Of a stretch of DNA of 64,000 nucleotides, positions 42,546 through 55,621 are shown piece after piece. The translations under genes and the position numbers were made by a program. Each line of letters starts with the position of its first letter. Position 1 is the first letter of the stretch. A model generated the notes under the pieces. That model searched no databases. It had not been told where the DNA came from and saw only the letters and a program-made list of their open reading frames with translations. Source of the stretch: Scilla litardierei (taxonomy: Eukaryota > Streptophyta > Magnoliopsida > Asparagales > Asparagaceae); contig CM061141.1 of NCBI GenBank assembly GCA_030789695.1, forward strand, positions 202,295,600 to 202,359,599, in the 5' to 3' direction.

Positions 42546-43345
42546 TTCCCCAGGGCGCACAACAGGCTCATGCTATATGTTGTGATAAACTATTTACGTG
42601 TGCACACAGTTACTAGCATGCACAATGTTCGTATCGATTTGTTTGACCGCTGTGCGCGATGAGCAAAACCGTATCTTGTTATCAACAATTACTCAAATCA
42701 CACAATTGGACGTAGATGTGACCCTTTTGCTCGCAGAGCCAAACTGTATGCAATTAAACACAATAGACCATCGCACACAACAGTCAGATGCCATGACCGT
42801 TGTGCGTGCTGAGCAAAACTGTATTACATGCTCCATTACCCACAGTTAATCATCCCGTCATATGGGCAACATAAGGTAAGGTTGCGAGCACTGATCAAAT
42901 TACACCCACCTGGGCGCGTTGAGCAAAACGGTCGTAACGAATAATTGCTCTACGCGCAAAACGTTCAATAAAAAATCCCAAAATATAAAAGAAACACAAA
43001 ATCGGGCGAGAATTAAATAATGTTCAGTCTGACATTATTTAAAAAATCAAAATTGAAGCAAATTTGATGCGCAGCAGTTGATTGATGGGTGTAAAGACAT
43101 TTAAGTGATAAGACAACACATATCCTACTGTTTACATAGTAGGACATCAAAAATATCTACATTTCTTTGATTTGTTTAAAAAATATACATTTTGTATATA
43201 TAATACAGCGCGCACAACGGATCAAAATACACCCAGCTGTGCGCGTTGAGCAAAGTGGACGTTACGAATAATTACTCTGCGCCTACAACGTTCAATACAA
43301 AATCCCTATAATTATTGACTTCAGCGCGCACAACGTTCAATAAAA
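42545..43345. repeat. motif cluster (R9)
   Basis: Copies at about 42550, 42647-42666 (CCGCTGTGCGCGATGAGCAA), 42800-42820, 42915-42935, 43205, 43238-43258 and 43320. About 250 bp (42895-43145) is directly repeated at 43245-43495. Confidence 0.85.
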
Positions 43346-43504
43346 AATCCCAATAATAAAGAAGAAAACAAAATTGGGGGAGAATTAATTAATGTTCAGA
43401 CTGACAGGCCAGTTAAAAAAATTACCATTGAAGCAAATCTAATGTGCAACAGTTGATTGATGGTGTAAAGACATTTATGTGATAAGACAACACATATCAG
43501 ACCG
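43346..43504. other. insertion site flank of Ty3 family B
   Basis: Second copy of the segment ending AAGACAACACATATCAG. The retrotransposon LTR starts at 43505, interrupting a continuation seen in the first copy at about 43120. Confidence 0.6.
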
Positions 43505-46456
43505 TGTCATGCCCCGCTTACCAAAATATGGAGGCGAAGCGTGAGAAGATCCGCTCAGACTTGAAGCTACAAAGCTGCAAGTCCGATAAGCGTCAATCAA
43601 ATTTAAAACTGTAGGTCCTTGCAACGCGAACGAAACAAGATAATAATAAAGAAATGAGACAAAAGAATAATCTCAGAATATCCATAAATATAAATTCCAA
43701 CATCGCAGAAAAACCACTATGCTGAAAAGAAAAAAAGAGAGTCTAAAGGCCCAAACATGACCAACAAAAGTACATCTTACAAAACAGGGTGACACGCACC
43801 GACAACTAACAACAAACCTAAACAAAAGAAAGCTCAGCAAAGTCACCAAGAAAGATCACTGGCATCCCCAAAACTCCTCCTAGGCAGACATGGACTCAGG
43901 CTCAGCGTCAGCAACACATCTCGTACACAGCAACGGTCTCTGGCTCAGGTCTAACATGTGACACCCAAAAGAGCAAGGGGCATATGTCAGCAAGTCTACA
44001 AGAGACTTGTGCAAGGAAACTGAAGGTAGGCAAAAGTAAAGCAACCTAGCAGTTCTAGCATGATGTAATGACATGAGTGCAACAGGTAAAGTAAAGTAAA
44101 GTACGAGCATGGCATTTAAACATGGCATGTATGACAAGTATTACATGAATCATTCACAAGACAAGTACAATACAAGGAAAGTAAGCACCTCGTGCACAGA
44201 GATTCCGTCTTTTGGCTAGAGGGCTGATTAGGCCACTCCTAAGCTCAAGTGAACGTTTATCCCTACCCCTCCACGTGTATCGAGCCATGGCCTTACCCCC
44301 GAACGGTAATGCTCGCTTCTGGATCACGAGCCAGGAAGTGTTTTTAACAAGTATGGCATAGGGGTGCACCTAGCCGGACCAGGAAACCGGGCATTGGCTT
44401 TTGACCAACACATGAGGCCCGTTTCCCTAGAAGTAGTATTCAAGGAGGACAAGTATTGTAGCGTGTGCTACGAATGCAACAATCAACTGGGATGACATGT
44501 AAGATGCAATGCATGGCAGTTAAAAGTGCGTACAGATAAGAAAAGTAAACATGGCAGTTTAGTATGCATGAACAACAAGTTTAAAGGGTTGGATCTAGCT
44601 TCGTTGTCAAGCTAGATCAATTAGGTGACTGATCTAGTTTCGTTGTCAAACTAGATCAAGTAGGCGTCTAGCCAGCTATCATTTCACTGACTAGTCTCTT
44701 TTACGCTAGGAACAAGGAAGTGGCCTAAAAACATGGCCCTAAACAAGAGTTGGCAAGTTTCACTTGCCTGCAAGTACGACGTCTGAGCACACCGCCCAAT
44801 GAGTCCAAAAATCACAATTATCCTACGTGCACAAGTCCACCGGCCTAAAGTCCATATTATTAAACTTGATTAGTGAATTTAAAACATTTAAAACATTTTA
44901 AAAACATCAATTTTAGTCTTGATTAGCATGAATTTGGGTTGGGGGTCCTAGGGGTGCAAAGCGTTACCTCGACACGACGCGAAAGCTACACCGGCGTCGG
45001 GTAGCGACGCCGGGGGTTGGAATAGAAGAACGCGCTCCAAGTCCTGATTCCAATATAGTTTCCTCGCTGGAAAGTTCAGAGCATCAACCGGAGCAACGGT
45101 TCCAGATTCCAAAGCTAGCACGTGCGACGACGGGCTACGACTTGTCGCAACGTCATGCACGGCGAATCGTCGGAGAGAGAGCACCTAGGTGGGGCCCACA
45201 GTAGTCCTAGGGACCTTTGGGGGACCCACAATACCTCTGGAGAACTTGGGGGGCCCACGGAGGCAAGTGGTGCGACGGATGCGGGGTTGCGACGAATGGC
45301 TCTCGGTCGTACACAGCCAATGCGGGGAATTCCATCGGTCGGGCTCATGCGGCGGGGCTGTGCAGCGCTTGGGGTGTGCAGCAGTGCGGGGGAGCGCTTG
45401 ATGCGGGGCTTTGCTTCGGTCGGAGCGGGGGACAGCGCCGGTCGGGCGCCTTGGATGCGGGGGAGCGGGCGCTGCAACGTTGCAAGCGTTGCAACATTGC
45501 GGAGGGCGGGCGATCCGTTCGGTCAGGCACTAGCGGAGGCGGGGCGACAAGGCGGGCGACAAGGCGGGCGCTGTGCGGAGCGGGGATGCGGGAGACAGCG
45601 GGGGATTCTCTCGGTCTGACCGAGAGACTCTCTCGGTCGGACAAGGGGTGCAAGCGGAGGCGATGCGGAGCGGGCTGTGCGGAGCGGGCGGGGCTTGGTG
45701 CGGGTGGAGCTGCCGGTCGGTGCGGAGAAAATGAGGCCGTTCTCTCGGTCGGTACGGAGCTGCTTCGTCGCAACGTTGCGACGAATCGTCGCAACGTCAA
45801 TTTTGGGTTTTGTAAGAGGCTAGGGTTAATTTCTTGCGAAAATAGGTCTTCCTAGAGGTTGTTTATATAGTGTAGATGGGTTGACTTGGTCTAGGGCTAA
45901 ATCTAATAGGATTAGAAGTTTAAAATAATTTAAAATTTGAGTCTCAACTTCTCCAACTGACCCAAGGATTTGACCCGGTCCAAATGAGCTGGAAATTGGC
46001 TCAAAAATTCTTTAATACGTTTAAAACTCAAATAAATTTTATTTGGCCGAAAATAATTTAAAAATTAATTATTAAAAATGTTATAAAACTTGTTAAAAAT
46101 ATAAAAGTGGTCAAATAAACTCCAAAAATTATAAAATAAATATCGGGGTGATCGTTTTGACGAGAGTGAGCTAACTTAGAAGAAGGATCTTAATTTTGAC
46201 GTCGGACGACGAAACTAAAAATAGAAACGTCTCCCGCCAAAAGTGAAAATCGTCACGTCTCATCGAGTAAGATTAAATTGTGGGAAAACGACTCGAGAAA
46301 TGTCGTTCTAAGATAGTGTCACTATTTAATACTCTCAGAGACGTTCACAACGGCACATCACACGAAAGTGTTCACAAACAAACAAAGTCTAAAACAAACA
46401 CGTGCACGGCCAAAAGCACGTGCACGAACAACGTACGACGAAAAGTGGTCGTTACA
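43505..46456 (-). repeat. 3' LTR of family B (2952 bp)
   Basis: Complete TG...CA LTR on the minus strand. A TATA box (minus, ACTATATAAAC at about 45861-45871) puts U3 at 45872-46456. The GC-rich downstream part (44950-45850), full of GCGGAGCGGGC-like runs, generates long overlapping frames on both strands that I reject as genes. Confidence 0.9.
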
Positions 46457-47441
46457 TCCTCCCCCCCTTAGAATAAAGTCCGTCCTCGGACTTTCTAATA
46501 TAGCTAGTCGCTCTAGTAACTACCCCAATCAAGTCATATTTTAATTCAACCAGGTATAGTCATTACAAGTGCTTATATATGCACTAGGTAGTCAAACATT
46601 AACCCTACCAACACGTATATATATTTATATATATTCACGTACGTTATAAATTTATACCTATTATAGTCAGCCAACTTCATACATGTATTTCAATCATGTA
46701 TATAAACATACATCCCTTATATAACGGCTACTCACAAAACAATAGTTCAGATACTTGTATAAGTATGATCTCATACTAGCCAATACAATCATTGCTCTAC
46801 GTATAGATAGCTACCTATGCACAAACATCAAGGGTATACTACCCTCTAATATTCATCCAATACCAAACATCTCAACACATATAGTCACACCATACCATTA
46901 TTAAATCAAGTTTCACTATATACATTCACCACTACTATAGTTTCACAATATATAGTCATTCAAATACATGCAATAATTTCACCGTATATTCACATCACAT
47001 TCGGTCCTATAACTATATTTACGACACGCCACGTATACCATAGTCACCAATAACTATAACTTAAGCACATACTTACCCGTGCATGGTGCACACCCATACA
47101 CGCTAGCATTTCATTTACGCATACCAATCATACCATTATATTACTAGCACATCTATGCACCTAGTTTAGCTAGCACACAAGCAAGTCCTTAGTAAATAAC
47201 TATACCACAAGACCAACACCTATAACTATATACTGGTGTAGCGACCCACAGTCATGTGCGTAACTCAACCAGGCACAAACACTTCTATCACTATACATAC
47301 ATCAAGCATTGCTATATTCAAACTACAAACATACATTCAATATACTTAGAGTATACTCACTCAAGCTTGAGTGAGACTCAATACACCTATCAGAATATTC
47401 TATGTACGTAACACTGCATTCATACCTATACCAATACCACT

Positions 47442-47522
<81 letters not shown>

Positions 47523-50024
47523 TACCAATACAACCGTATACATACCATAAGTCATTCACACCTAATATTTAGTCAGGTAATACTCACATAGTTAAATCAA
47601 TTTATATACCATAATAATAGTAATACAGACATCAGCACACATATAATTATAATACACTCCCTAATACATGCATACGTATTCATCGTATAGTCACACACAC
47701 ATGTAACTTATATATATATATATATTCACACCATAGCCTACTACCTATAATTAGTATACTAACACATCCACACATACATAATTAAGATGTATACCTCACG
47801 GTATGCACTCATGCAACATCCCGTAAGAGCAAGCAACATCAATCAAGATTATAATCCTACTACCATATGTATATCACATATATACTCAGGCAACAAAACA
47901 TAACTACTTACATATAAGCACCATACCTATCTACCTACGAGCACGTACTCATGCGTACTAATATATGGGTCACTCAATAGGCCTACTCTCTTAACTATAC
48001 GTACACTTATTATTATCACACCTATCATACACATAGCTTCACCAAATCAAATTATTTCAACCATTATAAGTATCTCTTACTACATACACAACTTAGATAT
48101 TTCAACGCTAACTCTTATATACACAGGCATCCCTAGTATAGTATAGCTATCCATACAAAAATCTATAACTACTAACACACAGCAACTTCATACTATCTCG
48201 AATAACTCCGAGTATATATGTATCACACAATAGGCAAGCACTAATATACTATGGGGGGGTATACTCATTCAAGCCCACGTTCACAAGTTAGGTACGTGCA
48301 CAACGACACCTCACAAAGGTCCAAGGGTCTACTAACAACTTAGAGTTGACACAGACATTGATGGGCACCTAAGCCTAAGCAATAGAGGGAGGTCGAAAGC
48401 GTGACGAGAGAAGGATCGATAAGCACGAGTTCAGATAGGACGAATACAAGGAGACAGCTTGGTTAGACGAAACATTGACTCAATGGTGATGTTTAGGTTG
48501 AGGGAAAAGGGAGATGTAGTGATGCTTAAATAGGATACAGAAAAGAAAATAGGGTGAATAGCATAAGCTAAAATACGTGGATTTTGAAAACTGTCGTTCT
48601 TCAAAAGTTGAAATCCCAGTCTGAAAAGAAATATTGGAGGTCGATAAAGCGAGTTGTTCAAAATAAATTTGAGTCGAACATTCATAATAAGAGAAAATGG
48701 TCTATTGGTTTTAAAATTTTTAAAAGGAAGTAAAATCATTTACACGAATATTAAGGACATGGTTTAGAAAATTCTATCCGTCAGTAATTTAATATAATGT
48801 TGTCAAAAGTTTTTGAAAGTCAAAGAATGAAATCAAGTAACGGAAGAATTTAAACTCATGTTGAATGTTTTCAAAACTTTTAGGCTATGGAAAATCAATA
48901 TTGAAACTTCTTTTAGAGAACCAGTGTTTGCCAAAAATGAAAAACCGATTTACACAAGTTTCTTAATATGCGAGCACAACAAGTCTGGTACGGATATAAA
49001 AATAATTGAAAGTATGTATGGTGCACTTAAAAATAATAATGACTTAGTATAAGAATTATCAAGATCGAATAGCAAGTCCTTAAAATCAAATCATGGGGGG
49101 TCTAATTCAGGAAGTGGTTATGAAAATAGTAATTTTGCAAAAATCTGAAATAGCGAGAACGACGAGCAAAACCCAACTTGCTGAAAGCTGAAATTCCATG
49201 TGTCTTGAAAAGTATATGAATGGCATAAATCAGGAGGGAAAATTACAAGTGGAATAAAAGTACGATTCAGAATAAAATTAATATATGAAGGGACGACGCA
49301 TTTGCATAAGTACGAAAAACATAGGCTGGGAAGATACTATAAACTAGTATCCAAAATTTCCGACAAAGTTTTAAAATTTTTAAATCAACGAAGGAGGATG
49401 AAGTATAAGTATATTTAAATTTTGAACAAAAGTTAAACTTAGTGGAAGAGAAGATTTGAAAAATACTTTCAGAAGGTTCAAGATTTGCAATGGAGATGTT
49501 TGAAAATTGTCGACGATCGTCATGAGACGATCTCGCGAATCGAGGCAAGGAAATTGGTCCGATGATCCAAACATACATACGCCTAGGATATGAATCTGAA
49601 GGATCTACGGGGAAGCTCCTACGGTCGACCAACTAAAGATTAAGAAGTAAGCACTAAGACTTTCTAAGGTGCTAGACGGAAACGAACTGCGTTCAGCTTG
49701 GTCCGAAATCGATGAACCCAAGCGAACGACAAAAGGAAATTTTAGAGGTCTAATATGGTCAGGGTTAGACAAGAACCACTAAGGTAACTCCTACGACGAT
49801 TAAATCAATTGCTGACAGGGAGTCTAACTAACAATCAGAGGTCTCTAACTAGCAAGCACAGACGTCTAACTAAGTCTTCTTACCACCTAGTGTCGTAAGA
49901 AAACGACTAGACTCAGGTCTTCTGACTCGGATGTTGCAATTTATTTAATGGACATTCCGTTATTATCATTGTTTCGTTAATTCGCAATTGCAAGACTGGA
50001 CCTGCATGGGCCACCAACAAAACC
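46457..50024 (-). other. internal non-coding region of family B
   Basis: The first 40 bases (TCCTCCCCCCCTTAGAATAA) are the polypurine tract on the minus strand, overlapping the vestigial SKGGRM frame. 46500-48350 is very AT-rich with CATA/TATA runs. 48400-49900 has scattered stops in all frames and no domain. Confidence 0.8.
47444..47518. repeat. (TA)n microsatellite, about 36 units
   Basis: Uninterrupted alternating AT run inside the family B internal region. The Ile-Tyr repeat frame across it is an artefact. A shorter (TA)n run lies at 47709-47724. Confidence 0.98.
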
Positions 50025-50263
50025 TGTCACGCCCCACTTCCCAAAATATGGAGGCGAAGCGTGAGAAGGTCCGCTCAGACTTGAAGCTGCAAAGCTGCAA
50101 GTCCGATAAGTGTCAATCAAATTTAAAACTGCAGGTCCTTGCAACGCGAACGAAACAAGATAATAATAAAGAAATGAGACAAAAGAATAATCTCAGAATA
50201 TCCATAAATATAAATTCCAACATCGCAGAAAAACCACCAGGCTGAAAAGAAAAAAAGAGAGTC
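50025..50263 (-). repeat. truncated 5' LTR of family B (239 bp)
   Basis: Matches 43505-43743 closely (starts TGTCACGCCCCACTTCCC) and stops abruptly after GAGAGTC at 50263. Confidence 0.92.
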
Positions 50264-50976
50264 ATTGACCAATCTGTCAGTAATAACTCTTAGTGATGAT
50301 AGGCTAGTTGGTCTTTTGACTTGAGGTCATTTTGACGAACCTGTGCGTGAATGGTGCCACTTAGATCAAATGACCTAGCTTCGAGGCAAGGCCTGTCGAA
50401 AGGTCTTTGATTGGGTGACACTTGAAGCGTATGAGGAGAGTAATGACCAAGAGAGGATTCGTCTCTCCTGGTCAATGTGAGTTAGTGTCGTAGGGTTAGT
50501 TCGGTCTTTAGTAAAAACTCTGGCAAGAGTATGTTGGAAGAAGTCCAACATTTTTGACTAAAAGATCGATAGAAACTAACCGGAGTCAAGTTATTGGGGT
50601 TGACAGTTTGACCGTACCCTAGACTTGATTTACACGACATAGTTTAGACGAAGAGACTATAACTACGGAACTCATCACGGAAACAGTCAGGGTGGTCCCG
50701 ACAATACTCATGTCAATGAGTCAACCACATAATGATGATTCCTGAAGCAGGGACGGCAACCACTGCTCGTGGTCACTGCCGTATAGGGCTTCGAGCCCAA
50801 CCTGTTGTAAGGGTCAGGCTGTAGGGTCTCACACAGAGTACTACCTTCGTCTAGTAATAGGTAGAAATTAGTTAGGGAGAATAATTTGCATTTGATGCAA
50901 GGGATAAAATATTGCAAAAGATGTTTGCAATCATCTCATGCATTCGGGATAAATGATCCTGAGTGCAAGTGGGAGA
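50264..50976 (+). mobile_element. 3' internal part of a Ty1/copia element
   Basis: Non-coding sequence leading to a polypurine tract GCAAGTGGGAGA directly before the LTR at 50977, which is the usual copia arrangement. No RT or RNase H frame remains. The left edge is the break with family B at 50263/50264. Confidence 0.6.
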
Positions 50977-52196
50977 TGTAGAGGAATATGCCCTCGGATC
51001 ATTTGTATTTGATGCAAATGATAATTTAAGCCTAGATAGGGACTAATTTGCGTATGATGCAAAAGAGATTAAATGTATCTTAAATTGTTTAAGACTATAT
51101 TTAATTAAGTAAACGTGTTGAAAAGGTTACCTAGATGACGGGATCGTCCCGCTCTAAACGCAGGTTCAAACCGCGTCAAAAACGGAGTCCAAATGCACAA
51201 GTTATAGCCAAAACAAGTCAGCCCAAATTGTTGGGCTGGAACCAGCGGAAATGGAGGCCCACCAAGCCCGAATTTTCTGGTTAGGTTTTTTTGAAACCTG
51301 GGATTTTCTTGACGGCTACGTTTCTAAGAGAAGCATGACTTTTGGCTAACTTTGGACAATTGTTTGAAGGGTCAAACGGACTCGGATTGACGAGCCGTTT
51401 TTTCCTATGCGTTCACCATTGAACGCCCTTCGAAGTGATAGGTTGTATCAATCATGAAGCTCAACAGTGAGTGAGTTAAAATTCACAGAAGTTTGCACTT
51501 TGTGAAAGGTAAACTAACTTGATTTAATTAACTCTCAATTATTAGTCCCACATCGGATTTTGAGAAAATGGGAGAGTCCGCCGCCTATATAAATAGGGGT
51601 CTGCTCTCCTCCTCAAAACTCGTCCCAAGCTCTAGATCTGAGCGGCTCTCGTAAATGTTGGAGCATGCTCGGATCTAAGCTAAATTAATATTTCTCCTCT
51701 CCCTATATATTTCTGCCTTACTCCTGAGGGCTCTAGCAAAGCCGCAAAGGAGTTCGGATTCAGATCCGAAATCTAGGCGGAGGTTTCACTCGCGTGAAAC
51801 TTTCTTCGACGCGTGGTTGGCTCGGTGACATGGGATTGATCGCCTCGGGATGCGGAGCGGTTCGAGGAGTAGTTCGGGGAGCGGTTCAAGGAGCGGCTCA
51901 GCGTGGGACGGGAGCAGCTCGGAAGAAGGTGCGGAACATCTCGCCTGCCCCAGGGCTGAGATTCCGGGTATGTGTTTAAGTTTTTCATTTAATTATTCGC
52001 AGTAGTTAGATCCCTCTTGGGGTGGTCAGTTCCACCCCAAGTTGGCAGAGATCCTGGCTAATAGGGTCTGGTTCCTTAGGGTTGCATGTTAATTAGATTA
52101 ACATAAAAAATTTTCCGCTGCATTTTTGTCTATGTTCCGTCCGACTTAGGACGGGACTAGAGTTTTTGTGCCATAAGGGTCCCAGAAAATCCTGCA
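50977..52196 (+). repeat. Ty1/copia LTR (about 1.22 kb)
   Basis: Starts TGTAGAGGAATATGCC and ends CCAGAAAATCCTGCA. Contains TTAGTCCCACATCGGATTTT and a TATA box CTATATAAATAG at about 51585-51596, then TTTTCCGCTGCATTTTTGTC near the end, typical of plant copia LTRs in plus orientation. The short frames at 51773-51988 lie in it and are not supported. Confidence 0.75.
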
Positions 52197-54611
52197 TACA
52201 CGTCAGCTGGTAGGTCAGTCTCCTCAACGTACTCTAGCTCAATCCCTGACGTACAACACCAAAAGAAGGAATTGTACGTCAGGTAAGGTCTACAAGAAAA
52301 GGTTAGACCAAACTACAAGTGCACCAATTACTTAACAACGTTTTACTGGTTGATTAACATGCTGAGGTTTTAGCAACAGAAGTACACAAAACAGGAAAGT
52401 AAACACAACAAGTAGTGGTCGTAGCGAGTGCTACCGACCACGGAACTAGCCTACAGGTGTCAAGACAAGACGAAACACGGAAATCCAGACACGACAAGAC
52501 AAGACACGAAAAGGGTTCACGCCTGTTCGGTTCGAGGGGGATCAGACCCTCTTGCCGCTTGCACGCTCAACCCTACCCCAAAACCCCCAAGAATCGTGAC
52601 AAGACAAGGGATCACTTGCTCTATCTTGACAAGTGCCCTATTGCTCTCTGAGCTGTGTATCAATACATGGGATCACCTGCTCTAGCTTGACAGGTGCCCA
52701 ATTGCCCATCGGGCTGTGAACTAGTGCAAGGGATCACCCGCTCTGGCTTAGCGAGTGCCCTATTGCCCAGCGGGCTGTGCAGACGGAACGGGACAAGACA
52801 CGACAAAATAGGAGGGGTTATACTAGGGTGTCCACAACTCACACACATGCATGTCAATCCTATGATGTCCAAAATTGTTGTTGTTGGACTCAGATTTCGT
52901 TGTCAAATCTAAGCCATCAGGGTGTCCCGGACGCTATCATTTCACGTCCGGTTCTCACGGTTCAAAATGTCTAATCTAGCAAGACTAAGGCCTAAACATG
53001 GCCAAGAACGCAAGTGGTACACTTGCCTGCGGTGGCGAGTGTGTCGTCTCCCTGGTACGTCTCGTCCAAACGTCTCGTCGGCGGAAGAGCGTCTGAAAAT
53101 TGTGACACGGCGACGGTGTCAGTTCACGATTCAGAAATTCTATTAGGGTTGTGTCTAGGTTATCGGTACTAACCTAATCGTCAAAAATCACATTTTAATG
53201 TATTTAGCCTAGTCGATGATCTACCCTATGTGCACATGCGAGAATTCCATTCATCGATTTATCTACGGTTGCACAACGTTTTAAAGAGGAGCGGAAAGTA
53301 AATTTAATTTGATTAGGTTGCAGATTTTAATTAAGGTTTGACTATCTATTGTGTGGGTTACTACGAATTTAGCGGACCAACCTGAAAACGACGATTGCAC
53401 GAAGATCCGGCGTCAGATCTGGAAAAGTGGAAGCTTTGCGTCGTCCAGAAATTCCTAGGCCGCGGGTACCGCAGCGAGGAATGTTGATTGTTGGTGATGA
53501 CGTCGGCCTCCGAAGGTGATGACGAAGATCTCAGCGTCTCCCGGGGTTGAGGTCGTTAGAACTGAGGTCGGGGCGCCACGCGAAGAGGCGACGGCTGGAG
53601 CTTGGCCGTGGGTTCAGGTCTGGGGATATGAGGTGGTGGTCGGTTGTGGGGAATTTAGGAAGGAGAAAGAGAAACATGATAAAAGAGGGAGAAGAATGGA
53701 AGAGGAAGAGAGACCGTGAAGAAGGTGGGGGCAAAGGAGGGGGAGAGAGGCAAGGAAGGAGAAGGAGATGAGTTGTGGTAGGAGATGGCTCAAAACAATG
53801 AGGAGAAAAGAAACTCAGCCGCGCGTTTAAATAAGAAAACGAAACGGCGACTAGGTCAAAACTAGGGTTTCGGGGGTCAGTTAGTCGGTCTGAGAAGGGT
53901 GGTTCACCGACTAGTTTGAGAACTAGTCGGTCGGTCGTCTAACTGTGACCGACTAGAAGGCAAACAAAGAACCGTGTCGGTACAGGGTTGATAGATTTAG
54001 TCGGTCTGTGAAGGCTCGTCGACCGACTAGTTTGCAACCTAGTCGGTCGGCTAGTGTTCATTGACCGACTAAAGGATAAAAGTGGTCGACAGGAAGTTTT
54101 GAAAATTAGTCGGTCTGAAAAGAAAACTTAACCGACTAGTTCGTCAACTAGTCGGTCGGTATTCGTTCTTAAACCGATTAAAGATAAACAATAACTCGAC
54201 TGCATGAAATGATCTCCGACTTAGTCGGTCTGTGAAGAAGTGTTGACCGACTAGTTCGACAACTAGTCGGTCGGTGGATGAACTTAGACCGACTAAGCGT
54301 AAACAGTAACTCAAGGGAAAAACCTGACAGAAACTAGTCGGTTCATGAAGAGTTTCTGACCGACTAGATTGACATCTAGTCGGTTGGTCCTTGTTCTTGA
54401 ACCGACTAAAGTGCACACCAAGTCTCAAAATGAAGCGTGAAGCTTCGGGATGGGTTCTAGGGACTCCTAAGATGGGTATGGCTCCAAGACAAGAGCGTCA
54501 TGAAGCACGCTCAGCTCCAGATTGGGGAAAGATACGGAAAAGAAAAGAAAGAAGGCGAACAATCACATATATATATAAATAAATATCAGCATACAAAAAC
54601 CAGCCGTTACA
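52197..54611 (-). repeat. 3' LTR of family A, 3'-truncated
   Basis: Corresponds to 59824-62237 of the other LTR. Includes three 60-65 bp repeats at about 52610-52790 (GGGATCAC..GCTCT..CTTGACA), the TATA (minus, TTATTTAAACGCG at 53822-53834) and the TAGTCGGTC array. Confidence 0.92.
53880..54415 (-). repeat. TAGTCGGTC / GACCGACTA inverted-repeat array in U3 (family A, 3' LTR)
   Basis: Five units, each pairing TAGTCGGTC with GACCGACTA twice. Same type as 2463-2900 and 61505-62035. Confidence 0.9.
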
Positions 54612-55562
54612 TCCTACCCACCTTAAGAAAATTCTGCCCTCGGAATTTCCATCAGAATAGGTGAGGGTAACGCTCTCTCATCTCATCCTCTCTCTCCCAA
54701 GTGGACTCTCCAGGTGATCCGTGATGCCACATCACTCTCACCAGGTCGACTACCTTATTCCTCAACTGTTTCTATCGACGGTCCAAATTTTGCACGGGCT
54801 GCTGGTCATATGTCAGGTCTGGACGGACCGTGATCTCCGAGAAATCCACCGTGTGCGACGGATCACTGACGTACCGACGTAACTGAGATACGTGAAATAC
54901 GTCGTGAACACCCAACAAAGACGGTGGCAGAGCAAGGCGGTAGGCCACCTCTCCCACACACTACAACACATCGAAAGGTCCGATGTACCTCGGACTCAGC
55001 TTCCCCTTCTTCCCGAATCGAATAACTCCGCGGTTCGGAGAAATCTTCAGGAAGACGTGGTCTCCAGCCTGAAACTCCAAAGGCCTCCTTTTGGCATCCG
55101 CCCAATGCTTGAATCGATCCTGTGCAACCCTGAGCTTCTCCTTGATGTCTCTCACGACATCCACAGCTTCAACTATCATCTCCAGACCCAACAGCTCCCG
55201 ATCTCCAATGTCATCCCAGCTCAGTGGCGCGATCGACATTTCCTCCCATATAAGGCAGCAAACGTCGCCATGCCAATGCTCGCCTAGTAGCTGTTGTTAT
55301 AAGAAAACTCCACCAAATGGAGATGGTCCTCCCAAGATACCTTTAAATCGAGCGTACAAGCTCGCAGCATATCCTCTAGTATCTGAATAGTCCTCTCAGA
55401 CTGGCCATCGGTCTGCAGGTGGTACGCCGTGCTGAAACTCAGACTCGTACCCAAATGCTCCTGCAGAATTCTCCAGAACTGAGCTTTGAACCTCAAATCT
55501 CTGTCAGACACGATGCTCACGGGGACTCCGTGTAAGCGTACAATCTCCTGTGCGTACATGGC
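54612..55562 (-). pseudogene. family A integrase C-terminal half and tail
   Basis: 55559-55284 holds IVRLHGVPVSIVSDRDLRF and the catalytic Glu segment SERTIQILEDMLRAC. A stop at 55284-55286 and a frameshift follow. 55239-54961 carries the C-terminal integrase part (WADAKRRPLEFQAGDHVFLK; LSPRYIGPFDVL). After a stop at 54958-54960 comes HDVFHVSQLRRYVSD, another stop near 54769, and the end FRGQNFLKVGRM-stop overlapping the LTR. Integrase inserts the cDNA. At least four lesions are present. Confidence 0.88.
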
Positions 55563-55621
55563 CTACGTCACAACTAACCCAAGGAGGCAAATTAAAATAG
55601 AAGTAAAAGAAGAAATTTTAC
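55563..55621 (-). other. 59-bp gt-ag bounded interruption in integrase
   Basis: On the minus strand, between ARKYLV and AMYAQEIVRLHG, lies a T-rich segment starting GTAAAATTTC and ending GACGTAG. Removing it restores the frame. At 59 bp it is short for a plant intron, so it may be an intron or a small insertion. Confidence 0.4.

Larger units (their letters stand above)
43505..50263 (-). mobile_element. Ty3 chromovirus-related non-autonomous element, family B, 5' LTR truncated
   Basis: Read on the minus strand: a partial 5' LTR (50263-50025), internal 50024-46457 and a full 3' LTR (46456-43505). LTRs start TGTAACGACC and end GGCGTGACA or GGCATGACA. The internal 3.57 kb has no gag-pol. It keeps GGTTTTGTTGGTGGCCCATG after the 5' LTR and the tail SEDGLYSKGGRM-stop before the 3' LTR. 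The 5' LTR is cut at 50263, where copia sequence begins. It shares internal-region organisation with the 3774-13441 element. Confidence 0.85.

Noticed and set aside
1..43345. Helitron origin for the gene-capture modules
   Set aside because: No Rep/helicase domain and no CTRR-type hairpin ends were found, whereas MULE transposase and FAR1 genes are present.
45115..45855. Long overlapping frames on both strands in the family B LTR
   Set aside because: GC-rich, low-complexity GCGGAGCGGG-type sequence makes stops rare by chance. No domain, no start context, inside an LTR.
47323..47559. Open frame with an Ile-Tyr repeat
   Set aside because: It only reads through a (TA)n microsatellite in a non-coding retrotransposon interior.
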